Shown piece by piece: positions 1-8,061 of a stretch of DNA of 64,000 nucleotides. This stretch comes from Kluyvera sp047971185. Lineage in GTDB: Bacteria > Pseudomonadota > Gammaproteobacteria > Enterobacterales > Enterobacteriaceae. A program made the translations under genes and the position numbers. Where the stretch lies: assembly GCF_047971185.1 (NCBI RefSeq), contig NZ_JBKDZH010000042.1:1-64000 (forward strand), written 5' to 3'. The notes under the pieces were generated by a model, which ran no database searches, was not told where the DNA came from, and worked only from the letters and a program-made list of their open reading frames with translations. The first letter of the stretch is position 1; the number at the start of each line of letters is the position of its first letter.

Positions 1-804
1 CATATACCCTTCGACAACCAGCAGACGCGGTGGTTCAGCGTTGTGCTGCTGGGCTTCATAAAGGCCATACAGCTGACGGCCTTTATGGAAAATATCGGTT
101 TCCGGGGAGTTCAGGTATTTCGGCGTATCGTTACCGAGTACGCGGCCACCAAAACCAATTACCCGGCCTCGTTTGTCGCGAATCGGGAACTTCACGCGAT
201 TGCGGAAACGGTCGTAGGTTCTTCCCTGGTCGTTATTGACCAGCATTCCGGCATCGAGCAGCAGTTTCCTGTTGTCGACATTGCCGCCGAAACGTTTTAA
301 GGCGTTATCCCAGCCCGGCGGTGCAAAACCAATAGCAAATTGCTGGACAATCTCGGCACTCAGACCGCGTTGCTCCAGATACTGGCGTGCCGGCTCGGCA
401 TTGGGTTGAGCGAAGGATTGCTGATAAAAATCATTTAACCCTTCCATTAGCTGATAGAGATTCTGACGCTGGTGACGCTCTATCTGGCTAAGACCTGTTC
501 CGGCTTCGTACGGCACTTCAAGGTTGTGCATGGCCGCCAGTTCTTCAACGGTTTCAACGAACTCGAGCTTGTCGTAGTTCATTAAAAAGTCGATGGCATT
601 GCCGTGCGCGCCGCAGCCGAAGCAGTGGTAAAACTGCTTATCACCGTTCACGGTGAAAGAGGGGGTTTTCTCGTTATGGAACGGACAGCACGCATGGTAA
701 TTTTTGCCCTGCTTTTTCAGCTTCACCCGGGCATCGATCAGATCGATGATGTCGGTGCGCGCCAGCAGATCATTAATAAATACGCGTGGGATTCGTCCAG
801 CCAT
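1..804 (-). CDS. dnaG: DNA primase, N-terminal part (cut by window edge)
   Basis: DnaG makes the short RNA primers for lagging-strand synthesis at the replication fork, together with DnaB helicase. The 268 visible residues begin MAGRIPRVFI. They carry the CHC2 zinc-binding set (C40, H43, C61, C64) and most of the polymerase core. The last visible residues, VVEGYM, contain E265, the first acidic residue of the TOPRIM active site, so the catalytic metal site is mostly outside the window. It lies downstream of rpsU on the same strand, as in the enterobacterial rpsU-dnaG-rpoD operon; rpoD would lie to the left. Identity is near certain from the match to E. coli DnaG. The gene is partial only because the window ends. 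Confidence 0.98.
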   Translation of the reverse strand, partial: MAGRIPRVFINDLLARTDIIDLIDARVKLKKQGKNYHACCPFHNEKTPSFTVNGDKQFYHCFGCGAHGNAIDFLMNYDKLEFVETVEELAAMHNLEVPYEAGTGLSQIERHQRQNLYQLMEGLNDFYQQSFAQPNAEPARQYLEQRGLSAEIVQQFAIGFAPPGWDNALKRFGGNVDNRKLLLDAGMLVNNDQGRTYDRFRNRVKFPIRDKRGRVIGFGGRVLGNDTPKYLNSPETDIFHKGRQLYGLYEAQQHNAEPPRLLVVEGYM

Positions 805-821
805 AGGCCCCGTTTATTTAC

Positions 822-940
822 ACTTCATCCTTCAAACTGTCTCTGCGTTGGCTGCGTTCGTTCACCCCTGTCACTTACTTATGTAAGCTCCGGGGATTCA
901 CTCACTTGCCGCCTTGATACAGCATGAATGATTTTGTGTA
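822..940. repeat. ERIC element in the rpsU-dnaG gap
   Basis: This imperfect palindrome matches the enterobacterial repetitive intergenic consensus. It contains the core ATGTAAGCTCC followed by GGGGATTCAC, the conserved segment on which the ERIC1R primer is based, with one T missing, and the opposite-arm core TCACTTACTT. A second, more diverged copy lies at about 51,330-51,445. It sits between the intercistronic terminator and dnaG, so it would be transcribed as a large hairpin in the dnaG leader. Confidence 0.9.
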
Positions 941-952
941 AATGATGATTTA

Positions 953-996
953 TAAACGAAAACAAGCCGCGCATTCCTTTCGGAAGCACGGCCTTG
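953..996 (-). terminator. Intercistronic terminator between rpsU and dnaG
   Basis: Read on the minus strand, a bulged GC-rich stem (GGCCGTGCTTCC, loop GAAA, then GGAATGCGCGGC) is followed by TTGTTTTCG. The E. coli macromolecular-synthesis operon has a partial terminator at this spot that lowers dnaG expression relative to rpsU. The same role is inferred here from position and structure. Confidence 0.8.
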
Positions 997-1042
997 CAAC
1001 TACAACTCGGTCTGTAACCTGAGAGCCGATGCTCTCAAGAGA

Positions 1043-1297
<255 letters not shown>

Positions 1298-1493
1298 TCA
1301 ACGCCAGCTTATTTCAAAATGGTGCGGAATTTTACTGCAAATGCTGTTGCTTTGTAAAGCACCGACGCGTTTTTGAACGGGACTTTTTAAGGGTGAGGAG
1401 TATACACGAGGCAGCCTGCCGGGGCGAACAATGTTTTACAAGCCGGGACAGAAAACCTACACTGCGCGGTATTGAAACGAGGTAAATCTAGCC

Positions 1494-2507
1494 ATGCGTG
1501 TACTGGGTATTGAAACATCCTGCGATGAAACCGGCATCGCAATTTATGACGACGAAAAAGGTCTGTTAGCCAACCAGCTGTATAGTCAGGTGAAATTGCA
1601 CGCTGACTACGGCGGCGTGGTGCCTGAGCTGGCGTCGCGCGACCACGTGCGTAAAACGGTTCCCCTGATTCAGGCGGCGTTAAAAGAAGCGAACCTGACG
1701 GCCAAAGATATCGACGCGGTGGCCTATACCGCCGGTCCGGGTCTGGTGGGTGCGCTGCTGGTTGGCGCAACCGTAGGGCGTTCGCTGGCGTTTGCCTGGA
1801 ACGTGCCGGCCATTCCGGTACACCATATGGAAGGCCACTTGCTGGCGCCGATGCTGGAAGACAATCCGCCGCAATATCCATTTGTCGCGCTGCTGGTTTC
1901 CGGCGGGCACACGCAGCTGATTAGCGTGACTGGCATTGGTGAATACACGCTGCTGGGTGAGTCAATCGACGATGCGGCGGGCGAAGCCTTTGATAAAACC
2001 GCCAAGCTGCTCGGTCTGGATTATCCCGGCGGCCCAATGCTGTCGAAGCTGGCCTCTCAGGGAACGGAAGGGCGCTTTGTGTTCCCGCGTCCGATGACCG
2101 ATCGCCCGGGGCTGGATTTCAGCTTCTCCGGCCTGAAAACCTTCGCGGCGAACACCATTCGCAATAACGGCAATGACGATCAAACCCGCGCCGATATCGC
2201 CCGCGCCTTTGAAGATGCGGTGGTGGATACGCTGATGATCAAGTGCAAACGCGCGCTGGATCAAACCGGCTTTAAGCGCCTGGTGATGGCGGGCGGCGTA
2301 AGCGCTAACCGTACGCTGCGCGCGAAGCTGGCGACCATGATGCAGAAACGCGGCGGTGAAGTATTCTACGCGCGTCCGGAGTTTTGTACCGACAACGGCG
2401 CGATGATTGCTTATGCCGGCATGGTGCGCCTGAAAACGGGCGTCAATGCATCGCTGGGCGTGACCGTGCGTCCGCGTTGGCCGCTGGCGGAGCTGCCGGC
2501 CGCCTGA
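1494..2507 (+). CDS. tsaD: tRNA N6-threonylcarbamoyladenosine transferase
   Basis: TsaD transfers the threonylcarbamoyl group from TC-AMP to A37 of tRNAs that read ANN codons, working with TsaB and TsaE (TsaC makes TC-AMP). The 337-residue protein shows the metal-binding HHMEGH motif with H111 and H115, an ASKHA-type nucleotide fold with GGHTQL, and the late GGVSANR segment. It is transcribed away from rpsU, which is the conserved enterobacterial arrangement. A strong hairpin terminator follows 27 bases after the stop codon, so it is likely monocistronic. Older names are ygjD and gcp. Confidence 0.97.
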   Translation: MRVLGIETSCDETGIAIYDDEKGLLANQLYSQVKLHADYGGVVPELASRDHVRKTVPLIQAALKEANLTAKDIDAVAYTAGPGLVGALLVGATVGRSLAFAWNVPAIPVHHMEGHLLAPMLEDNPPQYPFVALLVSGGHTQLISVTGIGEYTLLGESIDDAAGEAFDKTAKLLGLDYPGGPMLSKLASQGTEGRFVFPRPMTDRPGLDFSFSGLKTFAANTIRNNGNDDQTRADIARAFEDAVVDTLMIKCKRALDQTGFKRLVMAGGVSANRTLRAKLATMMQKRGGEVFYARPEFCTDNGAMIAYAGMVRLKTGVNASLGVTVRPRWPLAELPAA

Positions 2508-2530
2508 CTTTCTGGCTGGCGCTCGTAACG

Positions 2531-2560
2531 AAAAGCCCTCCTGATGCGGAGGGCTTTTTT
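2531..2560. terminator. Bidirectional terminator between tsaD and plsY
   Basis: AGCCCTCC pairs with GGAGGGCT across the loop TGATGC, followed by six T on the plus strand and preceded by four A. It can therefore stop tsaD strongly and plsY more weakly; the two genes converge here. Confidence 0.92.
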
Positions 2561-2567
2561 GTGCGCG

Positions 2568-3185
2568 TTATTCAACGTCTTTGTGCTTACGCTTTTTCAG
2601 GCGCGACCAGATTTTTGTCTCCTGACGTCGCCACAGACGCTGAATGTTGTCATGATGGCGCAGCAGAATGAGGCATGACAGCATCGATACCGGGAAGGTG
2701 TACTGGGGCTTAAACCACCAGACGTAGAACGGGGCGACCAGCGCGCTGACGATGGCCCCCAGCGACGAATAGCCGCTAAGCAGAATGGTTAAAAGCCAGG
2801 TCCCAGCCATTACGCCGGTAAGATCCCAGCCGATAGGCGCAATCGCGCCGAACGCGGTTGCGACGCCTTTGCCACCCTGAAAATGGAAGAAAACCGGCCA
2901 GATATGGCCCATACAGGCGGCAATGGCGACCAGGCCCAGCCAGAACGGGGATAAACCAAGGGCATAAGCGCCCCAGACGGGCAGCATCCCTTTCAGGATG
3001 TCGAAAACCAGGACGGCCACGGCAGCGCCTTTGCCGCCGATGCGCAGGACATTGGTGGCGCCGGGGTTGCCGGAACCACTGGTGCGAGGGTCAGGCAACC
3101 CCGCGATGCGGCAGACCAGAATGGCGCTGGAGATTGAGCCGCAAAGGTAGGCAAGGAGGATCATTCCAGGCTCGATTGCACTCAT
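2568..3185 (-). CDS. plsY: Glycerol-3-phosphate acyltransferase (acyl-phosphate dependent)
   Basis: PlsY is an inner-membrane enzyme that acylates position 1 of glycerol 3-phosphate using acyl-phosphate made by PlsX, the first step of phospholipid synthesis. The 205-residue protein has several hydrophobic segments and the family motifs: GSGNPGATNV at residues 37-46, a GGKG loop in FFHFQGGKGVATAFG, and a basic C-terminus (RLKKRKHKD). The start MSAIEPG matches E. coli YgiH closely. It runs divergently from folB and converges on tsaD. Its product feeds PlsC, encoded at 44,813 in this window. Confidence 0.95.
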   Translation of the reverse strand: MSAIEPGMILLAYLCGSISSAILVCRIAGLPDPRTSGSGNPGATNVLRIGGKGAAVAVLVFDILKGMLPVWGAYALGLSPFWLGLVAIAACMGHIWPVFFHFQGGKGVATAFGAIAPIGWDLTGVMAGTWLLTILLSGYSSLGAIVSALVAPFYVWWFKPQYTFPVSMLSCLILLRHHDNIQRLWRRQETKIWSRLKKRKHKDVE

Positions 3186-3292
3186 AACGCTGTTCCATTT
3201 TGAAAATGTCGAAGTATTCTCTGCATCTGTGGATAATACGCATAATTCGCCGGAAGTGGTATCCGGTTTAGCCTAAAACCAAGCAGGTCGTG

Positions 3293-3652
3293 ATGGATAT
3301 TGTATTTATAGAGCAACTTTCGGTAATCACCACTATCGGTGTTTATGACTGGGAACAAACCATTGAACAGAAGCTGGTGTTCGATATCGAATTAGGCTGG
3401 GACAACCGTAAAGCCGCCGCCAGCGATAACGTCGAAGACTGCCTGAGCTATGCGGATATCAGCGACGCGGTGGTGAAACACGTCGAAGGCAGCCGTTTCG
3501 CGCTGGTAGAACGCGTAGCGGAAGAGGTTGCCGAGCTGCTGATGTCGCGCTTTAACTCCCCGTGGGTGCGCATTAAGGTGAGCAAGCCGGGCGCGGTGGC
3601 GCGCGCCGCCAACGTGGGCGTGATCGTCCAGCGTGGCCATAATCCTAATTAA
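3293..3652 (+). CDS. folB: Dihydroneopterin aldolase
   Basis: FolB splits 7,8-dihydroneopterin into 6-hydroxymethyl-dihydropterin and glycolaldehyde in folate synthesis; it also epimerises the substrate. The protein starts MDIVFIEQLSVITTIGVYDW and is 119 residues long. The ATG at 3,293 is chosen over the GTG one codon upstream because the E. coli protein begins there. Conserved features seen are YDWEQ near the N-terminus, the LSYADI segment, ALVERVAEEVAELL with the active-site glutamate region, and the family lysine in VRIKVSKPGAV. It is divergent from plsY and followed by uppP on the same strand after a 92-base gap. Confidence 0.96.
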   Translation: MDIVFIEQLSVITTIGVYDWEQTIEQKLVFDIELGWDNRKAAASDNVEDCLSYADISDAVVKHVEGSRFALVERVAEEVAELLMSRFNSPWVRIKVSKPGAVARAANVGVIVQRGHNPN

Positions 3653-3744
3653 TCTTATTATTCGTCATATAACTTAAACCAAAGTGATTTATACCGGTCT
3701 TAGTGCCGGGTTTATTTTATTGTTTACATTTAAGGGTTTATTTA

Positions 3745-4566
3745 ATGAGCGATATGCACTCGCTGCTGGTAGCGGCTATTCTGGGTGTGGTCGAAGGATT
3801 GACTGAATTTCTGCCCGTCTCCAGCACCGGCCATATGATTATCGTCGGCCATCTGCTGGGCTTTGAAGGAGATACGGCAAAGACGTTTGAGGTGGTGATC
3901 CAGCTGGGATCGATCCTCGCGGTGGTGGTGATGTTCTGGCGTCGGCTGTTTGGCCTGATTGGCATCCACTTTGGCCGTCCTCCGGTGCATGAAGGGGAAG
4001 GTTCAGGCCGTTTGTCGCTCATTCACATTCTGCTCGGAATGATCCCGGCGGTGGTGCTGGGGCTGGTCTTCCACGATACCATCAAGTCGCTGTTTAACCC
4101 GATTAACGTGATGTATGCGCTGGTGGTGGGTGGTTTACTGCTGATTGCCGCCGAGTGCCTGAAACCGAAGGTGCCACGCGCGGTCGGCGTTGACGATATG
4201 ACATACCGTCAGGCGTTTATGATTGGCTGCTTCCAGTGTCTGGCGCTGTGGCCGGGCTTTTCCCGCTCCGGGGCGACCATTTCCGGCGGCATGCTGATGG
4301 GCGTGAGCCGCTATGCGGCATCCGAGTTCTCTTTCCTGCTGGCGGTGCCGATGATGATGGGCGCCACCATGCTGGATCTCTACAAGAGCTGGCACTTCCT
4401 GACCGTTGGCGATATCCCGATGTTTGCCGTCGGGTTTGTGATGGCCTTCCTGGTCGCCCTGGTCGCCATCAAAACCTTCCTGCAGCTGATTAAGCGTATT
4501 TCGTTTATTCCGTTCGCTATCTATCGCTTCATCGTTGCAGCCGCGGTCTACGTGGTCTTCTTCTGA
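3745..4566 (+). CDS. uppP: Undecaprenyl-diphosphatase
   Basis: UppP (BacA) is an inner-membrane phosphatase that recycles undecaprenyl diphosphate to the monophosphate carrier lipid used for peptidoglycan and O-antigen. The ATG at 3,745 gives MSDMHSLLVAAILG and 273 residues, the E. coli length; an upstream in-frame extension is not needed. The two signature regions are clear: EGLTEFLPVSSTGH (E17, E21, H30) and PGFSRSGATISGG. About eight membrane segments are visible. It ends 10 bases before the convergent cca stop codon. Confidence 0.97.
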   Translation: MSDMHSLLVAAILGVVEGLTEFLPVSSTGHMIIVGHLLGFEGDTAKTFEVVIQLGSILAVVVMFWRRLFGLIGIHFGRPPVHEGEGSGRLSLIHILLGMIPAVVLGLVFHDTIKSLFNPINVMYALVVGGLLLIAAECLKPKVPRAVGVDDMTYRQAFMIGCFQCLALWPGFSRSGATISGGMLMGVSRYAASEFSFLLAVPMMMGATMLDLYKSWHFLTVGDIPMFAVGFVMAFLVALVAIKTFLQLIKRISFIPFAIYRFIVAAAVYVVFF

Positions 4567-4576
4567 AGCCGTGCCC

Positions 4577-5818
4577 TCAGTCTTTCGGCTGGGGGCAACG
4601 CTGTTCCTTCCAGTTGGCCACCGCCTGAATCCGGCGTCGCGTCAGCTCTTCGCGAATTTCCGGGCCTTTAAATCCGGCCTCAATCACCTCTTTGTTGCCC
4701 ACGCTTTTCGCCGCGATCCACGCTTCACGCAGCAGGCGGCCCTGCGGGTAGTCACAGGCTTCGAAGCGGGTACGCCCGCGGACGTCCGCCTCGCTGGTGA
4801 GCGCAATTTGTTCCACACGCTGCGGCTTGCGCCAGGCGTCGATGGAATCGAAAAGTTTGACCAGCGTTTTGGGCTGGAGGATCGGCAGGGTATGGATCAG
4901 GTCATGGAATTCGGCGACCAGTTTTGCCAGCTCGCGCATTTCGTTTGGTACCTTCAGGCGCTGGCACAGCTGCTCGACCAGCTTAACCCCCGCCGGGCCG
5001 TGACCGTGGTGACGCGGCCACAGCGCTTTGGGCGTCAGCCCCTTGCCTAAGTCGTGGCACAGCGTAGCGAAGCGGACGTCAATATCCGGGCTGAGCATCG
5101 CGGCCATCGATACCGTCATCAGGGTGTGAACGCCGGTGTCAATTTCCGGGTGCCATTTCTCCGGAGCGGGGACGCCAAACAGCGCGTCGATTTCCGGGAA
5201 CAGCACCTTCAGCGCGCCGCAGTCGCGCAGCGTCTGGAAGAAAACCTGCGGGTTGCGGGTGCCGAGCGCGCTTTCCGTCTCTTTCCAGACGCGTTCGGGC
5301 GTCAGGTGCGCCAGTTCGCCGGCGTCGGCCATCTCGCGCATCAGCGCCAGGGTTTCGTCGGCAATACGGAAGCTAAGGTGTGCATAGCGCGCGGCAAAAC
5401 GCGCGACGCGCAGCTCGCGCAGCGGGTCTTCGGCGAAGGCAGGGGAAACGTGGCGCAGGATGCGCTGTTGCAGATCGCGCTGGCCGCCGTAGGGGTCGAT
5501 AATGGCCCCGTCGGCGTCCTGGGCGAGGGCGTTAACGGTGAGGTCGCGGCGCAGCAGGTCCTGCTCCAGCGTGACGTCCGGCGCTGCGTAGCAGGTAAAG
5601 CCGGTATAACCGGAACCCGATTTCCGCTCGGTGCGCGCCAGCGCGTACTCTTCATGGCTATCCGGGTGCAAAAACACCGGAAAATCGCGGCCTACCTGCT
5701 GGTAGCCCGCATCAAGCATTTGCTGCGGCGTGGCGCCGACCACTACCCAATCTTTATCTTTGATCGGTAGGCCTAATAGCCCGTCCCGAACCGCTCCGCC
5801 GACCAGATAACTCTTCAC
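4577..5818 (-). CDS. cca: Multifunctional CCA-adding protein
   Basis: This enzyme adds or repairs the CCA 3' end of tRNAs without a template, and in enterobacteria also carries phosphatase and 2',3'-phosphodiesterase activity. The 413 residues start MKSYLVGGAVRD, show the nucleotidyltransferase pair D21/D23 in KDKDW, the RRDLTVNALA segment, and a C-terminal HD domain with CHDLGKG near residue 255. The HD domain marks it as the class II multifunctional form. It is 65 bases downstream of ygiM on the same strand, as in E. coli. Confidence 0.97.
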   Translation of the reverse strand: MKSYLVGGAVRDGLLGLPIKDKDWVVVGATPQQMLDAGYQQVGRDFPVFLHPDSHEEYALARTERKSGSGYTGFTCYAAPDVTLEQDLLRRDLTVNALAQDADGAIIDPYGGQRDLQQRILRHVSPAFAEDPLRELRVARFAARYAHLSFRIADETLALMREMADAGELAHLTPERVWKETESALGTRNPQVFFQTLRDCGALKVLFPEIDALFGVPAPEKWHPEIDTGVHTLMTVSMAAMLSPDIDVRFATLCHDLGKGLTPKALWPRHHGHGPAGVKLVEQLCQRLKVPNEMRELAKLVAEFHDLIHTLPILQPKTLVKLFDSIDAWRKPQRVEQIALTSEADVRGRTRFEACDYPQGRLLREAWIAAKSVGNKEVIEAGFKGPEIREELTRRRIQAVANWKEQRCPQPKD

Positions 5819-5883
5819 GCCACGCTTCTCCTCATCATTTTCTTTCTGATAATACGAAAGATGTCGACGTAAGGCGAATTGGC

Positions 5884-6504
5884 TTAGTTCATCCAGCGAT
5901 CTTTACGTTTACGGCTTGGGATGATGTGCGGCAGAACCAGACCGAGCAGTAGGCCAATACCGAGCACGCCGCCGCCGTACATAAACCACTGCATGATGAT
6001 GGTGCGCTGCTTATCATCAAGCTGCAGATTCGCGGCGTTCACCTTTTTCTGCGCTACGATCAGCTCGTTTTTCAGCTTCTGGTTCTCGTTTTTCAAGCCG
6101 TTGATCACCGTATCGCTCTCGGAAACCTTTTTCTGCATTTCTGCGGTGCGCTGGTTCCAGGTGGTGTCGATGTTGTTCAGCTTGTCGGTCAGGGTTTTGA
6201 CCTGATTTTCCAGATCCGGCACGCGGGTGCGCAGGCTTGGCGTGGCGGTCAGCTCTTTGAGCGGGATCCACGCGGTGCGGCCGTTGCTGTCGCGCACCTG
6301 GCCGTACTGGGTGTTTTCGTTGGTCTGCAGCAGGGTAACTTCTTCACCCGCGTTGACGGTGCCCGCCAGGCGATAGTTATCGCCCGGGCCGCTGCGTACC
6401 CAGGTGTTCAGTTCATCGGAGACGTAACGCTTTTCATCGGCATGCGCGACGGTTGAAGCGGTAAGTGCAAGTAAAGTAATGGCAATTAAGCGTAATTTTG
6501 GCAT
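5884..6504 (-). CDS. ygiM: Inner-membrane SH3-domain protein YgiM
   Basis: The function is not firmly known. The ATG at 6,504 gives MPKLRLIAITLLALTAS and 206 residues, the E. coli length. Visible parts are a signal peptide ending near AHA, a bacterial SH3 domain (RYVSDELNTWVRSGPG to AWIPLKEL), a long charged coiled coil, a transmembrane helix (YGGGVLGIGLLLGLVLP), and a basic cytoplasmic tail RKRKDRW. This suggests a membrane-anchored periplasmic protein with a wall-binding type domain. It is linked to cca downstream. Confidence 0.93.
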   Translation of the reverse strand: MPKLRLIAITLLALTASTVAHADEKRYVSDELNTWVRSGPGDNYRLAGTVNAGEEVTLLQTNENTQYGQVRDSNGRTAWIPLKELTATPSLRTRVPDLENQVKTLTDKLNNIDTTWNQRTAEMQKKVSESDTVINGLKNENQKLKNELIVAQKKVNAANLQLDDKQRTIIMQWFMYGGGVLGIGLLLGLVLPHIIPSRKRKDRWMN

Positions 6505-6738
6505 CAGATCATCGTTTTTGTCATAAAAGTGGAACGATAGTAGTGGCAACAGTCTGACGACGCAAAGCATTCTGCGGCAATCGGAATCCTCCAGGAGGAA
6601 AAAACGCCATCAGCTGCTGACCTGACAAATTGCGCATTGCATGGCAATTTGTCGCAAAATACTATCTACTGACAAAAAGAATACCTGTAAGTTCGCCGTA
6701 AAGGTATTTCCCGGCAACGAAACCATAAGAATTCAGTC

Positions 6739-8040
6739 ATGGCTCAAGAAATCGAACTCAAATTTATCGTCGATGGCGCTGGCGTTGAAACGCTGCGCAA
6801 CCACCTTCACACGCTGCCAGCAGAACACACCCCGCCGGTGCAGCTGCTGAATATCTATTACGAAACCGCCGATAACTGGCTGCGTCGCCATGACATGGGG
6901 CTGCGCATCCGCGGCGATAATGGTCGTTACGAGATGACCATGAAAATCGCCGGCCGCACCGTGGGCGGGCTGCATCAGCGTCCGGAATACAATATCGACA
7001 TTAGCACCCCCGAGCTGGCGCTTGATCAGCTGCCTGCTGAAGTCTGGCCGAACGGCGAAATGCCGGAAGGGCTGGCTGAGCAGGTCAACCCGCTGTTCAG
7101 CACTGACTTTTACCGTGAAAAATGGGTGGTGAAGCACGGCAAAAGCCAGATTGAAATCGCGCTGGATCAGGGGGAGGTTAAAGCCGGTGAGCATCAGGAA
7201 GCCATTTGCGAACTGGAGCTGGAACTGCTGAGCGGCGAGACTGCCGACGTGCTGACGCTGGCGAAACAGCTGGTTGAGACCGGCCTGCTGCGTCAGGGCA
7301 GCCTGAGCAAAGCCGCGCGCGGCTATCATCTGGCGCAAGGCAACCCGGTGAGGGAGCTGCAGCCGCTGACCATTTTAGCGCTGCCGCCGAAAGCGACGGT
7401 GGGCCAGGCGATGGAAGCGGCGCTGGAAAAAGCGCTGGCGCACTGGCAGTACCATGAAGAGCTGTGGCTGCGCGGTCACAAAAAAGCGAAAGCCGAAGTG
7501 ATCAACGCGCTGGGCCTGGTGCGTCATATCCTGACCCTGTTCGGCGGCATCGTGCCGCGTAAAGCCAGCGCCAGCCTGCGTGACGGGCTCACTCAGGTCG
7601 ACGCGCTGATGGCCAGCGATGCTTCCGCGCATGATGCCGTCTTCAGCCGTGAAACAGCGGTGACCAAGCTAGCCTACACCGAGTGGCTGGTGACGCGCGG
7701 CTGGCAGCCGTTTATTGATGCCAAAGCCGAAGCCAAACTGGCCGACTCGTTTAAACGCTTTGCCGATATTCATCTTTCTCGTCAGGCCGCCGAACTGCGC
7801 ACGACCTTCGCCTATCCGCTGGGTGATGCGTATGGCGACCAACTGCCGCGTCTGACGCGCGATATCAACACCGTCCATCTGCTGGCTGGCTACTACGACC
7901 ACGAGCAGGCGGCGAACTGGCTGGCCAACTGGCAGGGCCTGCGCCACGCCATCGAAACCCGTCAGCACATTGAGATTGAACATTACCGCAATGAGGCACT
8001 GTCGGTTGAGCCGTTCTGGCTCCACAGCGGAAAACGTTAA
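6739..8040 (+). CDS. ygiF: Inorganic triphosphatase (CYTH-CHAD)
   Basis: YgiF hydrolyses inorganic tripolyphosphate to diphosphate and phosphate. The N-terminal CYTH domain opens with the signature EIELK at residues 4-8 and continues with paired charged strands (DMGLRIRGDNGRYEMTMK). The C-terminal half is a CHAD domain rich in H, R and K, thought to bind polyphosphate. The length of 433 residues equals that of the E. coli protein. It lies 21 bases upstream of glnE on the same strand, so the two are probably co-transcribed. ygiM is divergent. Confidence 0.95.
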   Translation: MAQEIELKFIVDGAGVETLRNHLHTLPAEHTPPVQLLNIYYETADNWLRRHDMGLRIRGDNGRYEMTMKIAGRTVGGLHQRPEYNIDISTPELALDQLPAEVWPNGEMPEGLAEQVNPLFSTDFYREKWVVKHGKSQIEIALDQGEVKAGEHQEAICELELELLSGETADVLTLAKQLVETGLLRQGSLSKAARGYHLAQGNPVRELQPLTILALPPKATVGQAMEAALEKALAHWQYHEELWLRGHKKAKAEVINALGLVRHILTLFGGIVPRKASASLRDGLTQVDALMASDASAHDAVFSRETAVTKLAYTEWLVTRGWQPFIDAKAEAKLADSFKRFADIHLSRQAAELRTTFAYPLGDAYGDQLPRLTRDINTVHLLAGYYDHEQAANWLANWQGLRHAIETRQHIEIEHYRNEALSVEPFWLHSGKR

Positions 8041-8061
8041 TTAACTTCAGGGAACCCGTGT

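Noticed and set aside
5054..5770. Open frame of 238 codons opposite cca
   Set aside because: Shadow of cca; composition reflects GC skew of the reverse strand.
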